NCBI GenBank assembly: GCA_025403435.1
Contig: CM046350.1
Span: 5,243,512-5,307,511, forward strand
DNA from: Artocarpus heterophyllus
Taxonomy: Eukaryota; Streptophyta; Magnoliopsida; Rosales; Moraceae
Direction of reading: 5' to 3'
Length of the DNA: 64,000 nucleotides
Position 1 is the first letter of the stretch. Every line of letters begins with the position of its first letter. The translations under genes were made by a program, and so were the position numbers. A model generated the notes under the pieces. It was not told the DNA's origin. It made no database searches and worked only from the letters and a program-made list of their open reading frames with translations. Shown piece after piece: positions 1 to 10,440 of this stretch.

Positions 1-869
1 GAAAAAAAAACAAAAAAGAAAAAAAAAGCAATTCTTTTTTCATGCCAATATTCCTTTTTTTTTTTTTTGCCCGTTTGGTTTATGGGATGACATCTATAAT
101 TTAAACAATAATGAAAAAAACGGTTGGATTTGCAAAACACAAATGGGAGATTTTTCCAATTCTTTTAATCACTAAAATATGACGTTTACTCAATAATATG
201 GGATATATCATTTATCTATTTAGTAAATGCTCACCAAAAGTGATACATGCCTGAAAAAATCGACCATTTAAAAAAAAAAATTCGTGAAACTCAGTTGTTT
301 CCCTAAATCACTAATCAGAAAGATTTGCATTCTAGCCAACTTAAAATAGGAACGGGCCTCATTTCAGTGCTAATAACACCGCAATTGTTTTTGGGATGGC
401 TGTGCTGTCTTGGGCTTGGTTGGCTGATCCTTGGTGGGCTGTGTAACAACATATTGAAAGTACAAAGTTTCTGTGAGGAGAAATTTAGACATAAATCTGA
501 CTGGTCATAGTCACGCTGAAATATAACAAGAAACTTTTTGCTATTTTTGGATAACTATAAGTTTTGGATTGATGTTGTGATTTCTCCATGGCGGTGATCT
601 TGTTGGTCCAATATATTGTACTTTACTAATTTTAGATAAAATATTTTCTGGTGACTGCGTAATTTATAGAGTCGATCTATCCAATTCTAGCAATTCTTCT
701 AATACTCTTTTTGGACACGACAATAAAGATTGTTAATCTTTCAAATATGTTGATATTGCAGGGGCAGAGACCAAGATGGTAGGTTCGAATTTAAGGAACT
801 CTAATTTGAAGCAATCAAGAGTTGATGACGAGGTTCATTTTAGAAAAAAAAAATATATTGAGCTTTGTT
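1..869. other. AT-rich intergenic sequence, nothing recognised
   Basis: Homopolymer-rich, low-GC sequence. The short open frames in it have no recognisable family character and no supporting splice or promoter context. No gene or intact mobile element seen. Confidence 0.5.
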
Positions 870-1020
870 TGCCAACATTATTAGAACTTATTAATTCTAA
901 CTACTATAATGTAAAGATCTTATATATTATAGTGTAAAATAAAAACATACTACAATATAAAACCCTTATATATTACAGTATTTATGTTCCAATTATATAG
1001 TTTTAAATATGTTTTTTAAA
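870..1020. repeat. degenerate copy of MITE family A
   Basis: The stretch has the family's typical paired cores: two motifs of the type TATATATTAYAGTRT separated by a short A-rich spacer, followed by the usual tail resembling AATTATATAGTTTTAAATATG. The ends have decayed, so boundaries are approximate. See the better copies at 17380 and 27531 for the diagnostic structure. Confidence 0.4.
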
Positions 1021-1054
1021 TCTTTAAAATGGGTTTGGATTAATTATTTTTTAT

Positions 1055-1318
1055 TTGTCTAATGTATCTAGTCTGTACGCTTTTTCAAGGAGCAAACTTA
1101 TGTCACATCGGGAAAGTAACAGAGCTATCCATGGATTGGCCTCTCATGCTGTATTTATTGACAATGAACAATCTCTTCTACTCGAGAGTTTGTTATTGCA
1201 AAGGATATTTTATTTTAATAGTACGAGAAAAGTAATGTTTGATTATATAGTAACGCGTAAATGTTATCTTGGCCCGTTATCAATTAAAAGAATACAACAA
1301 TTTTCGTCAAAGAACTAG
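1055..1318 (+). pseudogene. possible retroelement RNase H-like domain remnant
   Basis: An 87-codon open frame with no upstream ATG in a good context. Residues 17-33 (HRESNRAIHGLASHAV) resemble the end of the RNase H-like domain (RVT_3 type) that is common in plant LINE-type retroelements, whose signature is roughly hVRREgNrvAHaLAkhA. Nothing upstream looks like reverse transcriptase, so this would be an isolated, decayed fragment. The match rests on a short motif only and could be chance. I infer a remnant rather than a functional gene. Confidence 0.3.
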
Positions 1319-1747
1319 AATTGCAATGATTAATTTTTGGTGCATTATTTAAGAATGATAGAAGTGCATGTTGAACAAACGATCCAGGTTCGTAATATAT
1401 TGAGATTGCCTATCTAATGTTTTTGTCTAATCAAATAATTTTTCATTTAAGAAGAATAGGGTCTAATGTATGTTAAGTAACGCAGGAAAAATTCCATTTC
1501 ACTTCTTCATAAGTAAAACAATTCCTTTTTTTTTTTTTTTTGGAAATGCGAAACAATTCATTTTCCCTTTTTATTTTCTCCTATCTCTCTCTGTGTCTCT
1601 TCTTCCCTATATAAACTCTGTAATTTTTTTTTCCATTTTTCTCTTTTTTAAAACTACAAATGATTCTACGATCTTGCACTCTAAAATATGTTTGGCTCCT
1701 ATTATGTTATTTGGATAAATAAAAAAAAAGTAGGAATATAGAGACAA

Positions 1748-2263
1748 ATGATATTTTTTAAAAATAAATAGCCATATTTTTTCTAAATTAGGAAATGATC
1801 CCTCCTTATTAATTATAAAATCAAAATGATAAAAATAATCTTCATTAATTATTAATTAGCTGTAGTACATCAATGATAAATTATAGTATATCAGTAATAA
1901 ACCATAATATATCAATAATATAATCTAGTACATCAATGATAAACCATAGTATATCTGTGATAAACTTAATACATTACTTATAAACCTATAAATAACAATC
2001 ACTAGCAAAAGAAAAAAAAAAAAACAAACAAACTTTTTCTATCTTCTCTCTCCCTCTGCTCTCATTATACAACATCTCCGGACATTATTAGCGTCGCAAT
2101 TTGTCAGGTTGACCACCTAGAGTGCTAGCGAAACTTTTTTTTTTTTTGTTAGTAATAGTAAATGTCATTTTTGTCATTTTGATTTTATAATTAAAAAGGA
2201 AAGATTATTTTCCTAATTTAGATAAAAAAATATAATCATTTATTTTAAAGAGGCCATTAAAAA
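1748..2263. mobile_element. inverted-repeat element with ~95-bp arms (MULE- or MITE-like)
   Basis: The left arm (about 1748-1842) and the right arm (about 2168-2263) are reverse complements along most of their length. Both hold the block CTAAATTAGGAAA and the block TTATAAAATCAAAATGA in opposite orientation. The interior carries short direct repeats (AGTACATCAATGATAAA at about 1864 and 1923) and a more GC-rich patch at 2080-2130. Long terminal inverted repeats with unrelated interior fit a nonautonomous Mutator-like element or a large MITE. I could not find a clear target-site duplication, so the superfamily is not settled. Confidence 0.55.
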
Positions 2264-2394
2264 GGTTACCCAAACCAATTTTCTAAAAAAAGTATCACAT
2301 CAGTATTTTTTTTTAGATAAACCAAGTTACAAAAAAGTAATGTCTGAAAATGTCAAACAAATCTGTAAATATTTTTTTCCCATTTTTCTAATAG

Positions 2395-2890
2395 GTTTTG
2401 TTAGTTTTGTGTACTTTTTCTTTTTATGAAATTTTTACTAGATTGAACCTCTTCACATCAGATTTTCCAAAACAAAGAAATAGAAATTGCTTTTAACTTC
2501 CAATTAGCCATACAATAATGGCATTGTGGAGTTCATTCATATTTCTGTATTTTAAGCAGAGCTAGATGGGGCCTTTCATTCCTTAGAGTGGGAGGACAAG
2601 GGGAAAGGATGGGTGGCCCTTTCCACGCTATCTATAGAATTACTATATGCTTAGAGAATTTTATAATAGGAATATCCACTGATAAGCATATCTTTATAAC
2701 GATTAAAAATATAGAACCAACATATTTTTCATGTCGGAGGAAAGTAGGAAAGAAGTGATTTTTGTTGGGGACCAAGAAATGTTAAGTTATAGTAAACAGT
2801 ATTGGCTTTGTAATAAAGCCACCATGGCAATTGCCTAATACATCACTCTGTAACAAAGCCCCAATTAATTTGTTTTTTGTATTTAGAACA
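2395..2890. repeat. dispersed duplication, copy 1 (pairs with 3910-4205)
   Basis: This stretch and 3910-4205 share a series of blocks in the same order and orientation: TTTTGTTAGTTTTGTGTACTT, ACCAACATATTTTT followed by ATGTCG, AAACAGTAT followed by GGCTT, and GGCAATTGCCTAA. Copy 1 has extra sequence at about 2460-2670. It has no coding character. Probably an old local duplication or two copies of one nonautonomous element. Confidence 0.55.
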
Positions 2891-3060
2891 AAAATTTAAA
2901 AATTTTTGTGAGAGAAAACACTATAACAAAATAGTTTGGATTGAATTATGAAAAATACAAATTGGTTTTTTATTAGGATTTTTTCAATCCGATATGTACA
3001 TATTAGATTACAGATTGAGCATCTCCCAATTCATAAATCCAAACCATATATATATATATA
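2880..3060. repeat. degenerate MITE family B copy plus AT microsatellite
   Basis: Contains the family B core (AAAAATTTAAAAATTTTTGTGAGAGAAAA, here split by point changes) and ends in a run of TA repeats at 3047-3060. It is only partly alignable to the cleaner copies at 13190 and 54851. Confidence 0.3.
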
Positions 3061-3909
3061 TTGTATTAATGAAGATTTGGCTCTCAAATATGGAGGAATC
3101 TCTTCTTAAGCTTAACGGATTATCGCACATACACACACACGTATAGGCACAGACAATTTTAATAAATATATAAACCTATACTTTAATGGTGTTACATTCA
3201 AAATTTATGTGCTTACAAATGAAAAAAAAAAAAAAAAGCTTAGCCTAATTACAAAGACTAACATTATTTATTCATGACATTTACTCATGTTTAAAGTTTA
3301 TTTAAGTTTGTTAGTTGTAATGTTTAGTAATACTACAATTTAGTTCATTGTCAAAAATTTGTATTCTATTGGTTTGTAATATGTTAGATTTTATTAAATT
3401 ATGTTATGTTATAAGATGTTTAATTTTAATTGCTATTTTTTAATAAATTTAAAGATTCAATCTGTGAATCAGTATATTCCAATTTATAAAATCCATGGTT
3501 CTCGAATTGGATTGATTAGATTAGGGTGTTCACAGATTCGTTCAAAAATTCTCAATCCAATATGTATGAATTGGATTTTGTGTTAACCCTTAATTTGCAT
3601 AATCCGATTCATGAACGCCTAAAACCCAAATGACCTTTTTTGGTCATAGATAATTTACGTTATTTTGTTGGTCCCATTAAAGCAAAGTTCCCACTTGTGG
3701 TAGGTTCGAAATGTTATGGCATTCGTTATCATTACCTCACGAGCAACACTATTCTTTCCGAAACAAAACTTGTGCTATTGTTTTTTTCCTTTCGTACAAA
3801 ACTTGTGCTATTATTTTTTTTTTCTTTCAAAGTCAAAAAATTGAGAAATTTTAGGTAGTGTATGAGCAAAATATTTTACCGTAAAGCTTTGATCTGAACC
3901 ATCAAAATT
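3061..3909. other. intergenic AT-rich DNA with a fragment of the subtilase-upstream repeat
   Basis: No gene is seen. The part at about 3655-3770 (GGTCCCATTAAAGCAAAGTT and the following block with CACGAGCAACAC) is a diverged copy of sequence found twice upstream of the subtilase gene at about 7128 and 7780. The remainder is low-complexity. Confidence 0.45.
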
Positions 3910-4205
3910 GTGTTAAGTTTTGTTAGTTTTGTATGCTTTTTCTTTTTGATGAGAATTTTGTTAGATTAAATGTTTAAAAATTTATCGATAGAATTTTTGT
4001 ATTGTAGAGAATACATATTGGTAGGCATATCTTTGTAACGATTGAAATTTGGGACCAACATATTTTTATGTCGAAAGAAAGTAGCAGAAAAGTAATTTCT
4101 GTTAGGACAAGTGAACGTTAAGTTCCAGTAAACAGTATCGGCTTCATCGTAAGGCCATTAAGGCAATTGCCTAAGATCTTAGTTTTTTCTTTGTGTTTAG
4201 AACCA
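3910..4205. repeat. dispersed duplication, copy 2 (pairs with 2395-2890)
   Basis: The shorter partner of the 2395-2890 segment, in the same orientation. It keeps ACCAACATATTTTTATGTCG, AAACAGTATCGGCTTC and GGCAATTGCCTAAG. The block order is conserved and no open frame is kept. Confidence 0.55.
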
Positions 4206-4892
4206 CTTAATATTTATTTACGTTGAAGTTTTACAACAGAAAAGCCAACGAACCTAAAATTTTAGAGAATTGACAGTTGAAACAATAATGGCATCCAGAA
4301 TTTTAGGTATCATCACATTTAGAAGTTAAAAAAATTCTCTTAATCATTTACAAATACTTTAAATTGTTGAAGAGATCTACATTCTTTTTAGAAAGGTGAA
4401 ATTTAGTCGCAAAACGTTTAATTTTGATGGAAAAAAGTTATGAACAGCAATTTTTAATTAAAATTACTAAATTGCCCTTTAAAATAATTTTTGAAATTCA
4501 ATATATAAACCTTAAAATAAAGTGTGTGTTCAAAAAAATAATTGATAAAGCCGTCAACTTCTTCAGAATTTTGTGCTGAAATCAAACGAGCCTGAAACTC
4601 TAAGTGAACGCATAGAAAAAAAAGAAAAAAAAGAGTGATGTAAGTACAAAAATAGTCATCAATTATAATCCAGAACTCTATCTTGATCATCAAAAGCCCC
4701 AACTGATCATCAACCAACAAAAATCTTCACGCGGAGAATCCAAAAGTCTTAAACTTCGATTCTAGCCCATCCTCACTCGATTTTTTTCTCGGCGACCAAA
4801 CAATACGTTAATATTTTCCTGGAAAATTTTTTCAGAAACAAAATCCAACACAAATTGGAAGATTCCAAAGAAATTATATACATAAATCATGA

Positions 4893-5297
4893 ATACCATT
4901 GAAAATCAGCTCAGGTCTAGGCTTCGACTTCTTCGGCTTTGTCGTCGACCGCGTCGGCGCCTTTGTTTCCCTCAGCATCAACCCCCACATGCACCCCGAG
5001 GAGATCACTATCTTGGAAATCACCGACGACAAAGCCAAGAAGCTCAGCAAGAGGCCACTCTGGAACTGCGCTGGAATCGCCGCCATTGAAGTCATGCATG
5101 ACGATGCTCGACATGGAATAGGGGAGGGGGTTGCGACGGAGGGAGAAGGAAGAATGAAGGGGGTTGCCATTGGGTTACGGTGGGCGGTGGGGGATGTTAG
5201 AGATATTAGTTCAAATTCAAAAAGTCCCGAGGCTTTTGTGGATTCACCAACAAATTCAACCCTAGCACAAGTTTTGAAATCCTCTCCAACAGCCTGA
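4893..5297. pseudogene. unrecognised GC-rich open stretch, possible gene fragment
   Basis: About 400 bases much richer in GC than their flanks. On the + strand one frame is open from 4893 to the TGA at 5295-5297, but its first codon that could start it is a TTG and there is a stop just upstream (4890-4892), so it lacks a proper start. It contains hydrophilic segments such as HMHPEEITILEI and RPLWNCAGIAAIEVMHDDAR that look protein-like. On the - strand a 98-codon frame with a true ATG runs from 5170 to 4874, but its composition is Ser/Ala/Ile-rich, as expected of an antisense shadow. I do not recognise a family in either direction. It may be a captured exon or a decayed gene. Confidence 0.3.
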
Positions 5298-5942
5298 CTG
5301 GCTTCCCTATTTTTCAGCAGCGTTTTTTGATTTTGTAACTTATGTAATTTATCTGATGTAAACTAGCTAAGTTAGATTCCTTAGTATGTGCTAAAGCTGT
5401 TATCAAGCTATGTATATTAATATCGTGCAATACAATGGAAAGTTCAACGCCCAAAATACTTTTTCTTATCCATATTCAAAACTTTTAGGGGACGGTGCGT
5501 TGCCGGAGTCTAGGAAGAAGGAATAGCAAATTGCTTCTTTTTTTTTTTTTTCAATTTAATTATACAGTAAATTTTTTATGACGTGGCCAATGTCTATGTG
5601 GCTGCTTTTGATTGGTCTCTATCCTTTTATTTTATTTTTTTCTTTTCATATTATATTTACCAAAATGTCCCTTAAATGTTTAACATGTGCGGCTCACGTG
5701 AGGGGAAATAAATGAATGTAAGTTACTTTTAGTCCTATTGCACTTAAATTTTAAGATTAAACCTAGTTTAGTTACAAACATTTTTATTCACATGGAGTTA
5801 TAATTCTGTTACATACAAAATTATAGACCCCAGTTTAATATATGATGTATTTTTTAGAATGAGTTCTATCACTTTGTTAGTAACAGAATTGTAACCTATA
5901 GAGTTAAAAAGAATTGCGAAAAAAATTAAAGAATATATTAAC

Positions 5943-6736
5943 TGTTGGGGTACAATTTGGTCAAGCCTAAATTGTTTGAAGGCCCAAAATGATGGCATGT
6001 TATTGCGATTAGAGCGAGTCGAATAGAACGAAGCAACTCCGCTATTTGACGTAAAAATAACATGAACGAATGGAGTTAAGGCTTCGATTGGGACAATTAG
6101 TTCGATCCCTTATATAATCAATGTGTTTTCAGATAACATTCTATCGAAGGCTGTGTCCAGGTTTGTTTCCTAAGTATTCATTCGATGGCATTGATATGCA
6201 TGAACTGACGGTTATTAGCGCGTCCAACCATAAACTAAAACGTGGAAGAGCATGATTCCTGTGACCTATCACAAACTGACACGTGTCCCACTATTGCGGT
6301 TACCTCTAGCGCCATCACTCCACTCCGCTACTTGGTCGGAAGCCACGGCTCTCATTGTTTCCTATATAAGGGGATACCCTCTTCAATTGTAGACACAAAA
6401 AAATATAATATATAGAAACTTTGTCAAATTTACTCGTCATTTTGCACTCTTGTAATCTGTACTCTGAATTTATACAATAGTAAAGAACAGTAAACGTAGC
6501 TCTTTTAACAAAGTGAACCACTATATACCTGCGTGTGTTGTATATTTTGTTTCTCCTATGTTACCTTACTTCATATGATTTCAATTTGCTAGTTTTTTTT
6601 TTGCAATTAATTTGACAAATGTGTTTTGAAGCTCATAGATCCAAATAACGGTGATTTGACGGCCCAAATCTACTAAAATGAACATATTAACTTTGATCGA
6701 CATTTTTTATATTTGATTGTAGATCCAACCTCTACA
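5943..6736. mobile_element. solo LTR of a retrotransposon with 5-bp target duplication
   Basis: The element starts with TGTTGGGGTAC and ends with CCTCTACA, giving the TG...CA ends of an LTR, and it is flanked on both sides by TTAAC (5938-5942 and 6737-6741). It is 794 bp long. Inside is a TATA-type promoter (CCTATATAAGGGG at about 6360) followed by sequence typical of an LTR R/U5 region. The duplicate unit downstream has the uninterrupted site TATATTAACCTTTTGAGAC at 7561, which is the empty target. No internal region or second LTR is present, so this is a solo LTR left by recombination. The superfamily is not settled; the transcriptional sense inferred from the TATA box is +. Confidence 0.85.
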
Positions 6737-6857
6737 TTAACCTTTTGGAACTTCCCAACAATTTACTTAGTGTTTGGTAGAAAATGATCCATACCACTCT
6801 TTAGTTATAAACAATATCAAAACTCTCATATGTTATAATATTAATAAAAAATAAATA

Positions 6858-7064
6858 AGATGTTTGAGAGGGTGGATGAGAACCATTAGTTAGAACTTTT
6901 TTACTGTAGCATATGAAAGCTTTATATTATAAAGATTTTTTTATTATTACTGTAACATATGAGAATTTATATTATTTATAACTAAAAAAATAATATAAAC
7001 TATTTTTATTAAATATAAAAAATAATTTTAACCAATAATTTTAACCACGTATTAAATACCCCGT
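6858..7064. mobile_element. MITE family A copy in unit 1
   Basis: Starts with ATGTTTGAGAGGGTGGATGA and carries the paired cores ACTGTAGCATATGAAAGCTTT and ACTGTAACATATGAGAATTT. The tail is AT-rich and diverged. It lies inside the duplicated segment upstream of the subtilase gene, and unit 2 keeps only a shorter, decayed version. Confidence 0.55.
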
Positions 7065-7283
7065 AAATACGTACTCAAATGGCCATTCTTTGTTCATAAG
7101 TAATTAATGATTGTCATTATTTAATGGTCCCACCAAAGCAGAGTTATCACATTTACCTTTCGGTGGGTTTGAATTATCATTCCCACACGAGCTACACACT
7201 TCTTTCCAAAAGATAAATTATTTGTTAATGAGATCTCTGAATCTGGGCAGATACACCTACAGGTTAGGAAGAAGATAAACTAA

Positions 7284-7955
7284 ATTTACCAAAATGTCCC
7301 TTAAATGTTTAGCATGTGGGGCTCATGTGAGGGGAAATGAGTGAACGTAAGTTACTTTTAGTTTTTTCACCCAAATTTTAAGGTTAACCTCAGTTCAATT
7401 AAAAATGTTTTTATCTCCACATAGATATAATTTTATTACTCATAAAATTATAAGTCTTAATTTAATATATAATATATTTTTAGATTAAGTTTTATAGCTA
7501 CGCTAACAATAAGGGTGTAACCTATAGAATTAAAAAAAATTACTAAAATAAATAAGAGAATATATTAACCTTTTGAGACTTTCCAACAATTTACTTATAG
7601 AATGTGACAGAAAATGATCTGAATTATTTTTTTAATTATAAATAAAACAAAATTTTTATATATTACAATAACTATAAAAAAAAAATTCAAATCAACAGTT
7701 TTAAAGGGCCAAAAACTCCGTAAATATATACTCAAATGGCCTTCTCCGTTCGCAGGTAATCAATGATCGTCATTTATTTATTGGTCCCACCAAAGCAGAA
7801 TCATCACGTTTACCTTTTGGTAGGTTTGAATTATCATTCCTCACGAGCTACACATTTCTTTCCAAAAGATAAATTATTTGCTAATGAGATCTCTGACACT
7901 GGGCAGATACACGTACAGGTTAAGAAGAAGATAAATAAAATTCCCTATAAAAAAA
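7284..7955. repeat. tandem duplication upstream of the subtilase, unit 2
   Basis: The promoter-proximal unit of the duplication. It lacks the solo LTR, and its intact sequence at 7561-7580 shows the state before that insertion. It ends about 150 bases before the subtilase start codon, so it probably includes part of that gene's promoter. A TATA-like CCCTATAAAAAAA at about 7943-7955 lies at its end. Confidence 0.75.
7943..7952 (+). promoter_or_regulatory. candidate TATA box of the subtilase gene
   Basis: CCCTATAAAA lies about 155 bases before the ATG at 8109, a plausible spacing for a short 5' UTR. The surroundings are A-rich, so other TATA-like sites are possible. Confidence 0.35.
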
Positions 7956-8108
7956 ATGATAAATAATTTAAAGGCAAAAACGCAAATAAGAGAAAATACT
8001 GGAACATTAAATACAGTTCGTTATGCTTGAAGGATTCTGGGCCATCGCATGAGTATTCGTATTCACCACAAAATTGGGGAAAAATAACTGGATAGACCAA
8101 AAAAGGCC

Positions 8109-10440
8109 ATGGCTTTTCCTTCCCATTTGACAGTCCTCTTCTCTCTCTTCCTCTGTTTCGTCTCTGTAACTTCATCATCAGATCCATCTGACGCTCCACG
8201 AACATTCATCGTCCACGTGTCGAGATCACACAAGCCCTCCTTCTTCACCTCCCACCACCACTGGTACAACTCCATCGTCAGATCCCTCCCTCCTTCACCT
8301 CACCCTTCCAAGCTCCTCTACACCTACCACAAGTCCATCAATGGCTTCTCCGCCACCCTCACCGCCTCTCAGGCCTCCAAGCTCCGCGGAATCCACGGCG
8401 TCCTCTCCGTCGTCCCCGACCAGCCCCGCCACCTCCACACCACCCGCACTTACCGCTTCCTCGGACTCGCCGACAACTTCGGACTCTGGCCTAACTCCGA
8501 TTATGCCGAAGACGTCGTGATCGGAGTTCTCGACACCGGGATTTGGCCGGAGCGCCCGAGCTTCTCCGACTCCGGACTGTCTCCGGTTCCGTCAGGCTGG
8601 AAGGGGATCTGCGAGACGGCGGAGGATTTTCCGCCGTCGGCTTGTAACCGGAAGATAATTGGAGCTAGGGTTTTTAACAAAGGCTACTTGGCGGCTTTGG
8701 GGAAGCCGATCGACGAAACTAAGGAATCGAAGTCGCCGAGAGATACGGAGGGCCATGGGACCCACACGGCGTCGACGGCCAGGCGGGGCTTTGGTCTCAA
8801 ACGCGAGCTTTTACCAATACGCCCAAGGGGAAGCCAGGGGAATGGCCACCAAAGCCCGAATCGCTGCTTACAAGATCTGCTGGAGTTTGGGATGTTTCGA
8901 TTCCGACATATTGGCCGCCATGGACCAAGCGGTTTCCGATGGTGTTCACATAATATCTCTCTCCGTCGGAGCTAACGGCCATTCTCCTCCGTACTTTTTG
9001 GACTCCATTGCCGTCGGATCGTTCGGAGCTGCTCAGCACGGCGTTCTGGTTTCTTGCTCTGCAGGGAACTCAGGACCAGATGCGTCAACTGCAACGAACA
9101 TCGCTCCTTGGATTTTGACCGTCGGCGCTTCCACTATCGACAGAGAATTCCCAGCCGATGTCGTCCTCGGCGACGACAGAATTTTCAACGGCGTGTCGTT
9201 GTACGCCGGCGAGATCTTGAGCGAGTCCAAGATGCCATTAGTCTATGCCGGGGACGCTGGAGATAGATACTGCCGTGTGGGGAAACTCCAACCGGAGAAA
9301 GTTGAAGGAAAAATCGTTGTTTGTGACCGTGGGGTCAATGCTAGAGTGGAAAAGGGAAGCGCCGTAAAGCAGGCCGGCGGTGTTGGGATGGTACTGGCGA
9401 ATCTGGAGGACAGTGGCGAAGAACTCCTCGCGGATTCGCATCTTTTGCCTGCGACTATGGTGGGACAGACCAACGGGGACAAGATAAAGGAGTACATCAA
9501 ATCCAATGACAAGCCGACCGCCACTATTGCGTTCCGTGGCACGGTGATCAGTTCATCCCCAGCTGCTCCAAAGGTCGCTGCTTTCTCTAGCCGTGGTCCG
9601 AGCTCTCTCACGCCGGAGATTCTCAAACCAGATGTCATAGCTCCCGGTGTCAACATTTTAGCTGGATGGACTGGCTTCATTGGTCCAACCGATTTGGAAA
9701 TTGATCCGAGACGAGTTGAGTTCAACATAATTTCGGGCACTTCAATGTCTTGCCCACATGTTAGCGGGATCGCTGCTTTGCTAAGAAAGGCCTATCCGAG
9801 TTGGTCACCTGCCGCTATAAAATCCGCGCTGATGACTACAGCTTACGATTTGGATAACTCCGGCAAGACCCTTGGAGATCTCGCAACGGGCGAGGAGTCG
9901 AATCCTTTCGTACATGGGGCAGGGCATGTGGATCCCAACAGAGCTCTCAATCCAGGGTTGGTGTATGACACGGGTGTTAATGACTATGTGGCTTTCCTCT
10001 GCTCAATCGGGTATGGTCCCGAGCTTATATCAGTCTTTATTAGAGAGCCAACTGGTTCGGATGTATGTGCAAAAACGTTCAACGAAATCGGGGGTTTTAG
10101 GAGTCCAGGAGATCTGAACTACCCATCGTTTTCTGTGGTGTTTGATTCAAATCAAAAAGTTGTCAAATATAAGAGGGTTGCCAAAAACGTTGGAAGTGAA
10201 AGCGATGCAGTTTATGAGGTGAGTGTGAGCTCACCGGCAGGTGTTGACATTGAAGTTTCTCCAAGCAAGCTTGTCTTCAGTGCTGAGAATCAAACACAAA
10301 CATATGAGGTTACATTCTCAACAAGTATTGATTACACAATATCTTCAAAGTTTGGATCAATTGTGTGGGCTGATGGGACTCACCTTGTGAGGAGCCCTGT
10401 TGCATATAAGTGGAGAAGTGGGTTCACAGCTTCCATATGA
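8109..10440 (+). CDS. subtilisin-like serine protease, SBT1.4-like (one-base frameshift)
   Basis: A secreted plant subtilase (peptidase family S8) expected to cleave proteins in the cell wall. The gene is intronless, as most SBT1 genes are. The start is the ATG at 8109 in a CCATGG context, followed by a hydrophobic signal peptide (residues about 1-23). Next come an I9 propeptide (about 31-113), the catalytic domain with Asp142 (VLDTGIWPE), His216 (GHGTHTAS), Asn320 (SAGNSGP) and Ser545 (GTSMSCPHVSG), an inserted PA domain (about 370-455) and a fibronectin-III-like C-terminus. All catalytic residues survive. The frame breaks after Ala224: an extra base at about 8781 shifts the reading, so the + frame from 8109 stops at 8975 (288 codons), while the rest continues one frame over to the TGA at 10438-10440. 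Without the extra base the length is 776 residues, normal for SBT1.4. Either a sequencing error or a true broken allele fits. Confidence 0.92.

Larger units (their letters stand above)
5660..7283. repeat. tandem duplication upstream of the subtilase, unit 1
   Basis: Unit 1 begins with ACCAAAATGTCCCTTAAATG (5669) and matches unit 2 (7284-7955) in order through the blocks around GTAAGTTACTTTTAG, TGTAACCTATAGA, AACAATTTACTTA and GGTCCCACCAAAGCAGA. Unit 1 is longer because it holds a solo LTR (5943-6736) and extra MITE-type sequence at about 6858-7064. The two units abut head to tail. No coding potential was seen. Confidence 0.75.

Noticed and set aside
780..800. GGTTCGAAT-like words here and at about 3700 and 7820, resembling a tRNA B box
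   Set aside because: No A box at the right distance and no cloverleaf; those at 3700 and 7820 belong to the duplicated segment.
8659..9740. Several overlapping open frames on the - strand of the subtilase
   Set aside because: They are antisense shadows of GC-rich coding sequence; none has protein-family character.
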